Assembly: GCA_012962735.1 (NCBI GenBank)
Contig: DTXA01000112.1
Coordinates: 1 to 15,668 of the forward strand
Source: Candidatus Latescibacterota bacterium
Lineage (GTDB): Bacteria; Latescibacterota; 4484-107; B68-G9
Length of the DNA stretch: 15,668 nt
Reading direction: 5' to 3'
Shown: one piece after another, positions 1 to 6,294 of the stretch
Layout: each line of letters starts with the position of its first letter
Position numbering within the stretch: position 1 is the stretch's first letter
The notes under the pieces: generated by a model
Seen by the model: only the letters and a program-made list of their open reading frames with translations
Told to the model about the DNA's origin: nothing
The model's database searches: none
Translations under genes and position numbers: made by a program

Positions 1-1064
1 AACCTCCCGGGCTTGCTCCTCGTGGCCCCGGTGAACGCTCCCCGTTCGTACCCGAAGAGCTCGCTCTCCAAAAGCGCCTCCGGGAGGGCCGCGCAGTTCA
101 CGGGGACGAAATGCCCCTCCTTGCGGGGGCCGTTGTAGTGCAGCGCTCTTGCGACAAGCTCCTTTCCGGTACCGCTCTCCCCGTATATCAACACCGTGGA
201 GTCGGTCTCAGCTACGTTCTCCAAAAGGGCGAACAATTCCCGCATCAGCTTGCTCTTCCCTATGATCTGGCCGAAGCTATACCGCTCCTCGAGCTCCCTA
301 CTCAGCTGTCGCAAGGCCGAGAGGTCCCGGAAGACCTCCACCCCGCCTATCACGACGCCGTCCGCATCCCGCAGGGGCGCGGCGGATACGCTGATAGGGA
401 CCCGCCGTCCGTCCTTTCGGGTTATCTCCACCTCCACGTCGTACACCGGGCCCCCGATCGCAAACGCCCGCCTCAAGGGGCACATCCCCCGGCAGGTGGA
501 GCTCTGGAACACCCTCTCGCAGGGGAGGCCTGCGACCTCCTTCCGTGAGAAGCCGGTGATCTCCTCCGCCGCACGGTTAAAGGATGCAACCCGCCAGTCC
601 CCATCCACGGTGAAAACCCCATCCGCTATGCTCTCTAAGATGGCCTCCAACTTCTGTTTCTCCCGTAAAAGTTCCCCCTGCCGCTCGTACAGTTCCTCGG
701 CCAACCGGGCCACCTCCCCTATGTCCCGCATGGTCACAACCGCTCCCGCTCGGCCTCCCTTCACATCCCGCAGGGAGGATATGGTAGCCCAGACCAGCAC
801 CTCCCCCTCTGGGGTGGGCAAAGGGAGCTCCAGATTTGCCAACACCTCCCCCCTTCCAAGCACCTGCCGCACCAACCTCCCCACCGCCTCCCCCAACACT
901 TCCTCGCAGGCCCTCCCTACCGCCTCCCCGTGCGCCAGCCCGGTGATCCGCTCCACAGCCGTGTTGAACCCTATCACCCTACCCTCCCGGTCCACCACGA
1001 CCACCCCGTCAGGTGCCAGCTCCGCCAACTCTGGGAGCCCTTGTATTTCCGATAGGTCCATCAT
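1..1064 (-). CDS. Sigma-54-dependent transcriptional activator with two PAS domains (C-terminus cut by window edge)
   Basis: The leftward frame is open from an ATG at 1064 (a second ATG is at 1061) to the window edge, giving 354 codons. Two PAS-like domains lie at about residues 10-115 and 135-250 (for example ADGVFTVDGDWRVASFNRAA). The start of the sigma-54 AAA+ domain follows, with Walker A GESGTGKE at 295-302 and the GAFTGA loop at 342-347 that contacts sigma-54. The ATPase remainder and any helix-turn-helix are outside the window. Such proteins remodel closed RNA polymerase-sigma-54 complexes, and the PAS domains sense a ligand or redox state. PAS2 carries a Cys cluster (C182, C191, C195). 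The start lies 10 bases after the stop of the VIT-like gene, so the two are probably co-transcribed. No convincing Shine-Dalgarno is seen. The family is certain; the signal and targets are unknown. Confidence 0.93.
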   Translation of the reverse strand, partial: MMDLSEIQGLPELAELAPDGVVVVDREGRVIGFNTAVERITGLAHGEAVGRACEEVLGEAVGRLVRQVLGRGEVLANLELPLPTPEGEVLVWATISSLRDVKGGRAGAVVTMRDIGEVARLAEELYERQGELLREKQKLEAILESIADGVFTVDGDWRVASFNRAAEEITGFSRKEVAGLPCERVFQSSTCRGMCPLRRAFAIGGPVYDVEVEITRKDGRRVPISVSAAPLRDADGVVIGGVEVFRDLSALRQLSRELEERYSFGQIIGKSKLMRELFALLENVAETDSTVLIYGESGTGKELVARALHYNGPRKEGHFVPVNCAALPEALLESELFGYERGAFTGATRSKPGR

Positions 1065-1074
1065 AGAAGCATGT

Positions 1075-1551
1075 TCACATGAACGCGGATGCTATCCAGT
1101 CCCCCGTTTGGTGGGCCAGGGCCACCACGACCAGAGCGATCCCAATGTGCTCCAAAGTGACCTTCCAAGGGCCAGCTTTCTGTCCTTTGGCGAGGTGAAA
1201 GCTGAAAACCCCCAACAGGGACAACCCCCAAAGCACACTTATGAGGACGGCCGTCGGGAGGGGGAACAGCAGGAGTGGTACGATAAAGGTGGAGGCGAAG
1301 AAGAACTTAGAGAGGAAGGTGGCCAAGCTCGCCTCCCAGATCTCCCCGGTGGAATGTCGGTTTTCGGATTCCTCAGAGATATGGATGCCTAAAGCATCGG
1401 AAAACGCATCCGCTATAGCGATCGTCAGTATACCCCCTACGACCACGGGTTTCGATCCCGTCCCGGAATGTAACCCCACCATCAGCCCCATGGTGGTGAT
1501 GATGCCGGATGTCATGCCGAAGCTCAGCCCAATCTTCCAGGAATGCCTCAT
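1075..1551 (-). CDS. Small VIT1/CCC1-like integral membrane protein
   Basis: This is a 158-residue hydrophobic protein with about four to five membrane spans (roughly 8-30, 36-55, 78-110 and 128-147). The motif ILTIAIADAFSDALGIHISE at about 41-60 resembles the first helices and cytosolic acidic stretch of VIT1/CCC1-type iron/manganese transporters, where acidic residues bind the metal. The length is below that of plant VIT1 (about 250) but fits short prokaryotic relatives. It sits 46 bases after the amidase gene and 10 bases before the sigma-54 activator, in the same direction. A divalent metal transport role is inferred from family resemblance; the exact substrate is not visible. Confidence 0.75.
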   Translation of the reverse strand: MRHSWKIGLSFGMTSGIITTMGLMVGLHSGTGSKPVVVGGILTIAIADAFSDALGIHISEESENRHSTGEIWEASLATFLSKFFFASTFIVPLLLFPLPTAVLISVLWGLSLLGVFSFHLAKGQKAGPWKVTLEHIGIALVVVALAHQTGDWIASAFM

Positions 1552-1597
1552 CGTCCCCCCAGCTCGTATATGCCTCGAAAAGTTCTCCGCATAGGAC

Positions 1598-2725
1598 TCA
1601 CCGGACGGCTAAGCGGTTCGCATACCGCTCCACCCCGTCGGCCAAAGCTTCGGCGACCCGACGGCGGAACCAGGCCTCCTTGAGGAGCCTGGCTTCCTGA
1701 GGGTTGGAAAGGAACGAAGCCTCCACCAGGACCGCTGGCATATTGGCCCCTATGAGCACCACGAAGGGCGCTGTCCTCACCCCACGGTTCTTCCTGCGGC
1801 ACTTGGCGACCAAGCGCTCCTGGACCACGGATGCCAAGACCTTGCTCTCCTTTATCTTGGTGTTCTTGAGGATTCCCTTGAGGACCTCCTCTATGTCCCC
1901 TATTAGGTTGGAGGCCATAGCGTTCTCGAAGGCCGCCAGCTCTTGGGCCTCCCGATCCGAAGCGAAGGAGAGGTAGTACGTCTCTATGCCCGAGGTCCTC
2001 CGGTTCCGGGAGAAGTTGAGGTGCACACTGACGAAGAGGTCGGCATGCTTCTGGTTGGCGAAGGCCGTGCGGGCCTCCAAAGGCACGAAGACGTCCTGGG
2101 TTCTGGTCAGGAACACCTCGTACCCCCACCTCTGTAGGAGCTTTTGAGCCCTCCGACAGATGTCCAACACTAGGTCCTTCTCACTGATCCCCCAAAGACC
2201 TATGGCCCCCGGGTCTTTTCCCCCGTGGCCGGGGTCCAGCACGATCCTTTTAACCTTGGCTCCGAGCTGCTGCACTAGAGAAGGGCCCTCGGGGGAGGGC
2301 TTCGGGAGCTTGGGGAAGAGGTCTACGACGATGCGGTCCGGGTTGGATAGACGGAAGATGTTGTACCCTCGGACCTCCGCCAGGTCCAGCACCACCCGGG
2401 CTTTTTCGGGCGAGAACTGGGCCGCCCTCACCCTCCGCACCAGGCCGTCCCCTATCTCCCAGGTCTGCTTGGGGGGGTGAAGAACGGCCCTCTCGATGTC
2501 TATACACAGCCGGGAGGGATTTTGGAACAGATGGGCGGTGTACGGGCGCCGGTCCTTCAGGCGCACAACCACCCGGGTGGACCTGTCCGAGGACCACCAG
2601 TACACGCTGTCTATGTAGCAGTACCGATACCTCCGGACCTTCTCCCGCCAGCCGTCCTCCGCCCGAAGCCCTCCCGCCCAGAGGACCAGTAGGGACACCA
2701 AACCTGTGTAGCGCCCCACCCTCAT
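1598..2725 (-). CDS. N-acetylmuramoyl-L-alanine amidase (AMIN + Amidase_3)
   Basis: This 375-residue protein cleaves the bond between N-acetylmuramic acid and L-alanine in peptidoglycan, in the periplasm. A signal peptide covers about residues 1-22 (hydrophobic LVSLLVLWAGG, then RA/ED). An AMIN domain, which targets the enzyme to the wall or division site, spans about 35-137. The zinc amidase domain begins at RIVLDPGHGGKDPGAIG. The expected zinc and catalytic residues are visible: H167 in DPGHGG, E182 in ISEKD, H235 in SVHLN and E335 in VLVEASFLSN. This is the AmiA/B/C layout. A regulatory insert (about 255-315) sits between the H235 strand and the final glutamate, as in autoinhibited AmiB/C enzymes. 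It starts 5 bases after the oxidoreductase stop, so translation is probably coupled. Confidence 0.95.
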   Translation of the reverse strand: MRVGRYTGLVSLLVLWAGGLRAEDGWREKVRRYRYCYIDSVYWWSSDRSTRVVVRLKDRRPYTAHLFQNPSRLCIDIERAVLHPPKQTWEIGDGLVRRVRAAQFSPEKARVVLDLAEVRGYNIFRLSNPDRIVVDLFPKLPKPSPEGPSLVQQLGAKVKRIVLDPGHGGKDPGAIGLWGISEKDLVLDICRRAQKLLQRWGYEVFLTRTQDVFVPLEARTAFANQKHADLFVSVHLNFSRNRRTSGIETYYLSFASDREAQELAAFENAMASNLIGDIEEVLKGILKNTKIKESKVLASVVQERLVAKCRRKNRGVRTAPFVVLIGANMPAVLVEASFLSNPQEARLLKEAWFRRRVAEALADGVERYANRLAVR

Positions 2726-2730
2726 CGCCC

Positions 2731-3741
2731 TTACAGCTCCACCGGCTTCCCTTTACGGGCCGACTCGAGCTCCGCTAAGACTACCCTAAGGCTCTCCCTT
2801 GCGTCCCGTGGGGTTACGATCTCCGGAGCTTCGCCTTCAAGTATGCAGTTCACGAAGTATTGTATCTCGTTGAAGTATCCCCCCATCTCCGAGATGTTTC
2901 CCCCGGCCTCGACATCCCTCAGCTCGGGCTTGGGAAGCTCGGGCGAGTACGGTTCACCTTCGGCAGGGTACACCGATATCGTGGGCTGGCGGGCCGAGCT
3001 CATCTCCACAGCCCCTTTTTCAAAGGCAGCCCAGAAGTCCATGTGGAAGGGATAGTTCGGGGGCATATCCCATCCCCCCTCAGCTGAAACCGCAGGCCCG
3101 TCCCCGTACTCGTACAGGGTAAATATATGCACGCAACCGTCGCCCACCCATGTCCCCTTGGAGAAGACGGCCCTCGGGGTCCCGAAGAGGTACAGCACGT
3201 AGTCCGTGTCGTGTATGTGAAGGTCCAATGCAGCAGAACCGCTACGGCTGGCCCCCATAAGCCAGTTGTCCCAGCTCCAGGTGGGTGTTGGGGAAGGCCG
3301 CACCAACGAAAGCGACCTCAGCTTCCCCAAGGAGCCCCCGTCCACGACCTCCTTGAAAGCCACATATTCCGGCCAGAACCGGATGCAGTGCGCCACCATG
3401 AAGAACACCCCAGCCCGCTCGGCCGCCCCTATCATCCGGTCCGCCTCTTCCAGGTTCATGGCCATGGGCTTCTCACAGAGCACATGCGCCCCAGCCTCTG
3501 CAGCCTTGATGACATGTTCGGCGTGGAGATAGGTGGGCAGGCAGATGTCCACTAAGTCCGGCTTTTCCTTCTCTAGCATCTCCTCCATGCAGGTATATAC
3601 CTCGGCGCCGGATGCTATCTTCCTCGCCTTCTCCTCATCCCCATCCACAACTGCCACGACCTGAGCGTCCTTGAGCTGGGCGTACACGTTCCGGTGCATC
3701 GTGCCCATGAAACCCGCTCCCACGACGGCGACTTTGAGCAT
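2731..3741 (-). CDS. Gfo/Idh/MocA-family NAD(P)-dependent oxidoreductase
   Basis: A 336-residue cytosolic dehydrogenase. The Rossmann start is VAVVGAGFMGTMHRNVY, with the GxGxxG dinucleotide loop. The family lysine motif is CEKPMAMN near residue 93, and the C-terminal domain has LDLHIHDTDYVLYLFG, matching the DxxxHxxD substrate-site pattern. Family members oxidise or reduce hydroxyls of sugars, inositols or related compounds; the substrate cannot be read here. The start is well supported by AGGAGGTG at 3746-3753, 4 bases from the ATG. It is the first gene of a leftward operon with the amidase, the VIT-like protein and the sigma-54 activator. The mixed content suggests convenience rather than a single pathway. 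Confidence 0.95.
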   Translation of the reverse strand: MLKVAVVGAGFMGTMHRNVYAQLKDAQVVAVVDGDEEKARKIASGAEVYTCMEEMLEKEKPDLVDICLPTYLHAEHVIKAAEAGAHVLCEKPMAMNLEEADRMIGAAERAGVFFMVAHCIRFWPEYVAFKEVVDGGSLGKLRSLSLVRPSPTPTWSWDNWLMGASRSGSAALDLHIHDTDYVLYLFGTPRAVFSKGTWVGDGCVHIFTLYEYGDGPAVSAEGGWDMPPNYPFHMDFWAAFEKGAVEMSSARQPTISVYPAEGEPYSPELPKPELRDVEAGGNISEMGGYFNEIQYFVNCILEGEAPEIVTPRDARESLRVVLAELESARKGKPVEL

Positions 3742-3808
3742 ATCGCACCTCCTCTCTTAAGCTTACGGAGCCTTCCCGGCGAGGCTGACGACCATATCCC
3801 ACCTCCCT

Positions 3809-3994
3809 TCAAGGAGAACTCCTCCGCCTCGGGCCGCCCCAAGGAAGGCCAATATCCCGCAACCGAGTCGTCCACCTGTCCAGCTCTTGGAGATCTTCCT
3901 TCATAGAGCGCAACTGGAACTCCTCGCATCTTCCCACCTCAAAGTATAGCCAGCAAAAATAATCCGCAACGCTCTTTGAACTTCTCCTTATCAT
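3809..3994 (-). CDS. Small hypothetical ORF or gene fragment, 61 residues
   Basis: The frame from the ATG at 3994 contains a plausible amphipathic section (SVADYFCWLYFEVGRCEEFQ, then KEDLQELDRW) and ends in a proline/arginine tail. No Shine-Dalgarno precedes the ATG. The other frame just upstream (GTG near 4008, VTDDKEKFKER) joins naturally onto VADYFCW, which suggests a one-base frameshift in a formerly longer gene. I do not recognise a family. It could be a chance ORF; the charged, cysteine-containing core is the only reason to list it. Confidence 0.25.
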   Translation of the reverse strand: MIRRSSKSVADYFCWLYFEVGRCEEFQLRSMKEDLQELDRWTTRLRDIGLPWGGPRRRSSP

Positions 3995-4173
3995 CCGTCA
4001 CAGACTCGAACTTAAGCAAGGAAACTCGCCACAAAATCGGTGCCGATTAAGTCGGAGGCAAATCCACCTATAAATCTATCTTCTTCTCCCCGCAGATCAC
4101 ATGGACCCCTCCATATCCGGCGATTTTCAGGTTTTCCCTTTCTTGATAACTATCGTCCTGTTGTCGTGGGCCC

Positions 4174-4236
4174 TTATTGGATATCTATAATTCTCCATAG
4201 GAGTATATGTCTGGAGACCACCCCCTGATCTCCCAC
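4174..4236 (-). CDS. 20-codon ORF with strong Shine-Dalgarno directly after the THEP1 gene
   Basis: AGGAGGTAAA at 4241-4250, overlapping the THEP1 stop, is placed 7 bases before a GTG at 4236. The frame starts MGDQGVVSRHILLWRII and stops at TAA 4174-4176. The ribosome site is better than those of most genes here, so something was translated from it. Either it is a very short protein, or it is the surviving start of a downstream gene whose body decayed into the coding-like fragments to the left. The product is not recognised. Confidence 0.25.
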   Translation of the reverse strand: MGDQGVVSRHILLWRIIDIQ

Positions 4237-4249
4237 AGCCTTTACCTCC

Positions 4250-4786
4250 TCAGATATGCTCACGAGACAAGGCCGTCCGCCTCAGCCAGACCTGCACCTC
4301 CTCCAAAACCTCCTCCCTGTTCCCCTCGGTCACCTCCAAAACCCTTACATCCGGCCTGGACCTAATCTCATCTAAGAACGGGTGGGCCTTCCTCTGGAGC
4401 ACGCCTAAAACCGGCTTTCCGCTCTCTAAGGCCTCCACCACCGTCTTCTTAAACCGCTTCGAACACAGCTCCATAGAGGCCACCTCGTCCACAACTATCA
4501 GCTCGGCCTCGGCTATGGCCCTTCTCAGCGCCTCCACCCCGACTCGCTCTAAGTCCTCCATGTTAACTCCGTACCTTCCCACACGGCAGGGCGAACGGAG
4601 GCCCTTCCAGGCCAAGGTCCCCTCCTCCCCTGAGAGGCTCCTTATCCTGAACCCAACCCTCTCTCCTCCTTTCCGCACCTCCTCGGTATAGAACCCCCCG
4701 GTCCGGACCTTTATCCTCTGCAGGGCCTGCAGAAGCAAGGTGGTCTTGCCCACCCCGGGCCTTCCGCTCAGAAAAAGGGCACCCAT
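4250..4786 (-). CDS. THEP1-family nucleoside-triphosphatase
   Basis: About 178 residues from the ATG at 4786 (a GTG at 4792 adds two). This is the size of THEP1/NTPase_1 proteins: P-loop enzymes, frequent in thermophiles and archaea, that hydrolyse NTPs to NDPs and phosphate and resemble nucleotide kinases. Walker A is GRPGVGKTT near the N-terminus. The family's GGFYTEEVR segment follows, and Walker B is LIVVDEVASMEL around residue 100. A C-terminal KPVLGVLQRKAHPFLDEI stretch is typical of the family. The ATG at 4786 is preferred because family members begin just before the P-loop. The Shine-Dalgarno is weak. The gene follows a candidate sigma-54 promoter and a shared -35/-10 element (4857-4900). 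The physiological role of the family is not settled. Confidence 0.88.
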   Translation of the reverse strand: MGALFLSGRPGVGKTTLLLQALQRIKVRTGGFYTEEVRKGGERVGFRIRSLSGEEGTLAWKGLRSPCRVGRYGVNMEDLERVGVEALRRAIAEAELIVVDEVASMELCSKRFKKTVVEALESGKPVLGVLQRKAHPFLDEIRSRPDVRVLEVTEGNREEVLEEVQVWLRRTALSREHI

Positions 4787-4856
4787 TTCCACTTAAAGGG
4801 GTATTTATCCATTTCTAAGCTTCCCAAAAAGTATTCCTTATCTGAGGACTCTACGT

Positions 4857-4900
4857 GGAAGATAGTAAGAAGCATCTTTATACGCAAGGGGAATGCCAAA
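4857..4900 (-). promoter_or_regulatory. Promoter region of the THEP1 gene: sigma-54 -24/-12 element overlapping a sigma-70-like promoter
   Basis: On the minus strand, TTTGGCATTCCCCTTGCGT (4900-4882) has the sigma-54 form TGGCA...TTGC, with exactly 10 bases between the invariant GG (4898-4897) and GC (4885-4884). The start of transcription would be near 4872, giving a leader of about 85 bases. The same DNA also reads as -35 TTGCGT (4887-4882), a 17-base spacer, and -10 TATCTT (4864-4859). The latter is shared with the element upstream of the LpxH-like gene at 6184-6217 (31 of 34 positions identical). The sigma-54 reading is by pattern only. Confidence 0.55.
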
Positions 4901-4980
4901 GAATTCCATAGAACTGAGCCGTCCCTAACACCTCCCGAATTTCCGGCACTTGTTGTACACTTTCTCTTCCACCAACAGAT

Positions 4981-5190
4981 CCACTCTATCTTTCGCTGGA
5001 ACGCTTGCGCCTTCAATTGCTCTCGGCTCATCCCGAAGAGCGTCTTGACCAATTCGATCCGATCAAACACCGTCTCCAATTTAGCGGCCTTGTCCACAAC
5101 CTACTCCGGCGTGGTGACCTTGTCCACGTCGTGCATCCACCCTACAATCCAGAGTTCGTTCAATTCCTCGGGAACAAAGCTAACGTCCAC
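4981..5190 (-). pseudogene. Relic of an HD-domain (HD-GYP type) signalling protein with an in-frame stop
   Basis: The minus-strand frame from 5190 to 4981 reads 70 codons that match the HD phosphodiesterase region seen in sensor and response-regulator HD-GYP proteins: ELNELWIVGWMHDVDKVTTP, then E, stop, VVDKAAKLETVFDRIELVKT. Functional relatives have Tyr where the TAG (5103-5101) now stands (TTPEYVVDKA), and the HD pair is changed to HDVDK from the usual HDIGK or HDCGK. The rest of the HD domain, the GYP half and any sensor domain are absent. After about 4981 the frame continues without recognisable homology. A GTG at 5097 could restart translation, but the product would lack the catalytic HD motif. 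The THEP1 promoter lies just downstream, so the remnant probably survives only as spacer. Confidence 0.72.
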
Positions 5191-5411
5191 GTATAAAAAA
5201 ATAGAGGCCTCCCTCGATCGGCGAACCGATCGACCCTCTCAAACTGTTCCTTGGCCAGCACAAAAAAACCGAACTGCACGAAGATGCTAGACTCTCTGGC
5301 AGTGGAGATGCTTTCACCCTCTCACATAGGCAGCCTCCTAAGAGAATCGAGACTCTCTGGCTTGTTTTAGATCAGTTTGTCAAGCTTTTTCTCCCTCCCC
5401 AGGGCTTCCAG
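5191..5411. other. Intergenic stretch between the HD relic and the LpxH-like gene
   Basis: No gene is supported here. It holds a perfect 8-bp-stem hairpin at 5214-5233 and a 12-base direct repeat, AGACTCTCTGGC, at 5289-5300 and 5350-5361 (starts 61 bases apart). It probably also contains lost 5' sequence of the HD relic: the relic frame stays open upstream to about 5230 without recognisable content. Confidence 0.5.
5195..5233 (-). terminator. UUCG-loop hairpin followed by a T tract, possible terminator of the LpxH-like transcript
   Basis: TCGATCGG (5214-5221) pairs perfectly with CCGATCGA (5226-5233). On the minus strand the loop is TTCG, a very stable RNA tetraloop. Continuing leftwards there are about 8 bases, including the palindrome GAGGCCTC, and then a seven-T run around 5201-5195. 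The gap between stem and T run is longer than in standard intrinsic terminators, so this is tentative. It lies about 180 bases after the LpxH-like stop. Confidence 0.35.
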
Positions 5412-6149
5412 TCAGGAGGAGGGCTCCCATCGCCTCAGCGATACCTCCCCGTCTTCCAGGACCGCATAGGTGAAGTTCCTGATCCAGTCCCCCAACACCA
5501 CCAAGGTATGCCCTCCGCACCTCCGGAGCATAGGCACATGCAGGTGACCGAAGGCCACCACATCCGCTCCCTCCCGGAACTTCTCCTCAGCCGTCCGGAG
5601 GAGCTCTTCTCTGACCTTCCTGAACTTGGCCGGGGAGATGGACCGGCTGGCCTGGGAAAGGGCCTCGGCCAAAAGGGCCCCTAAGTCGGGATGGATGAGG
5701 CGGAAGAGCCGGATAGAAAGAGGATGGCGCAGAGCGTACCGCAGGGCCAGATATCCAAGGTCCCGGAAGAATTCGTCCCCATGCGCCATGAAGATCCTCA
5801 TCCCCTGGTGTCGGACCCAGAGCGGTCTCCTGGCGATCCGGATGCCCATCTCATCCGAGATATACGACCCCAACCAGAAATCGTGGTTGCCACTTATGCA
5901 GATGACGGGAGTCCCTGAGGACACGAGATGATGGAGAGCATAAAGGACCCTCCCGCCCGTGCGGGGGATCACCGACCTGTACTCGAACCAGAAGTCGAAC
6001 AGATCTCCCAAGATGTACAACGCCTCCGCCCGTCCCATTATGTGGCACAAGAAGGATACCAGCCGCTCCTCCCTGAACCGCTCCGTCTCGCTCCCTCCCC
6101 TTATGTGCGTATCGGAGAGGAAATATACCGCACTTCCCCTATACGACAA
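5412..6149 (-). CDS. LpxH-like UDP-2,3-diacylglucosamine diphosphatase family phosphoesterase
   Basis: About 245 residues from a TTG at 6149, preceded by GGGGGAGGG with good spacing. The frame is open further, to an ATG at 6362, but that would run through the promoter element and into the divergent HD-GYP gene. The calcineurin-like metal motifs occur in order: AVYFLSDTHIRGG, YILGDLFDFWFEY, CISGNHDFWLG, MAHGDEFFRDLGY and VVAFGHLHVPMLRR. LpxH removes UMP from UDP-2,3-diacylglucosamine in lipid A synthesis at the inner membrane. This protein has GNHD where classical LpxH has GNRD, so it belongs to the wider LpxH-like group and the lipid A role is inferred. Length and motif spacing match the family. 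It is divergent from the HD-GYP gene. Confidence 0.82.
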   Translation of the reverse strand: MSYRGSAVYFLSDTHIRGGSETERFREERLVSFLCHIMGRAEALYILGDLFDFWFEYRSVIPRTGGRVLYALHHLVSSGTPVICISGNHDFWLGSYISDEMGIRIARRPLWVRHQGMRIFMAHGDEFFRDLGYLALRYALRHPLSIRLFRLIHPDLGALLAEALSQASRSISPAKFRKVREELLRTAEEKFREGADVVAFGHLHVPMLRRCGGHTLVVLGDWIRNFTYAVLEDGEVSLRRWEPSS

Positions 6150-6183
6150 GCCCTCCCCCTGTCCAATCCAACGGCCTCGATGG

Positions 6184-6217
6184 GGAAGATAGTAAGAAGC
6201 CCCTTTATGCGCAAGGG
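6184..6217 (-). promoter_or_regulatory. Promoter of the LpxH-like gene, repeated upstream of the THEP1 gene
   Basis: Minus-strand -35 TTGCGC (6214-6209), a 17-base spacer and -10 TATCTT (6191-6186) place transcription start about 30 bases before the TTG start at 6149. The 34-base block is identical at 31 positions to 4857-4890. The sigma-54 spacing seen at the other copy is not kept here (11 rather than 10 bases, and no TGGCA), so the shared function is more likely the -35/-10 pair or a common regulator site. Confidence 0.5.
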
Positions 6218-6236
6218 AAACGTCCGTGTAAAACCC

Positions 6237-6265
6237 TTGACATAGCCTAAAGAGTATAGTAAGTT
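6237..6265 (+). promoter_or_regulatory. Possible sigma-70 promoter of the HD-GYP gene
   Basis: A perfect -35 TTGACA at 6237-6242 is followed after 17 bases by a weak -10 TAAGTT (6260-6265). A better-looking TATAGT at 6255-6260 is only 12 bases away, too close for that -35. Transcription would start about 20 bases before the proposed start codon and run away from the LpxH-like promoter. Confidence 0.35.
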
Positions 6266-6294
6266 TTATGAGGTCCAAAAGGAGCCTCCTTGTG

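Larger units (their letters stand above)
3742..4249. other. Gap between the oxidoreductase and THEP1 genes, with decayed coding traces
   Basis: No full-length gene is visible in these 508 bases. On the minus strand, short stretches read like protein but change frame. At about 3809-4008 VTDDKEKFKER in one frame appears to continue as VADYFCWLYFEVG in another. Near 4065-4165 the pieces RTIVIKKGK and KIAGYGGVHVICGEKKIDL lie in different frames. The base composition is more AT-rich around 3940-4210 than in the flanking genes. The likely content is eroded small genes plus the promoter of the leftward oxidoreductase operon, for which I see no clear -35/-10 pair. Confidence 0.45.

Noticed and set aside
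196..1392. 398-codon plus-strand ORF
   Set aside because: It is antisense to the sigma-54 activator, whose frame has clear PAS and AAA+ motifs. The translation is Ser/Pro/Thr-rich with no family features, typical of a GC-rich shadow frame.
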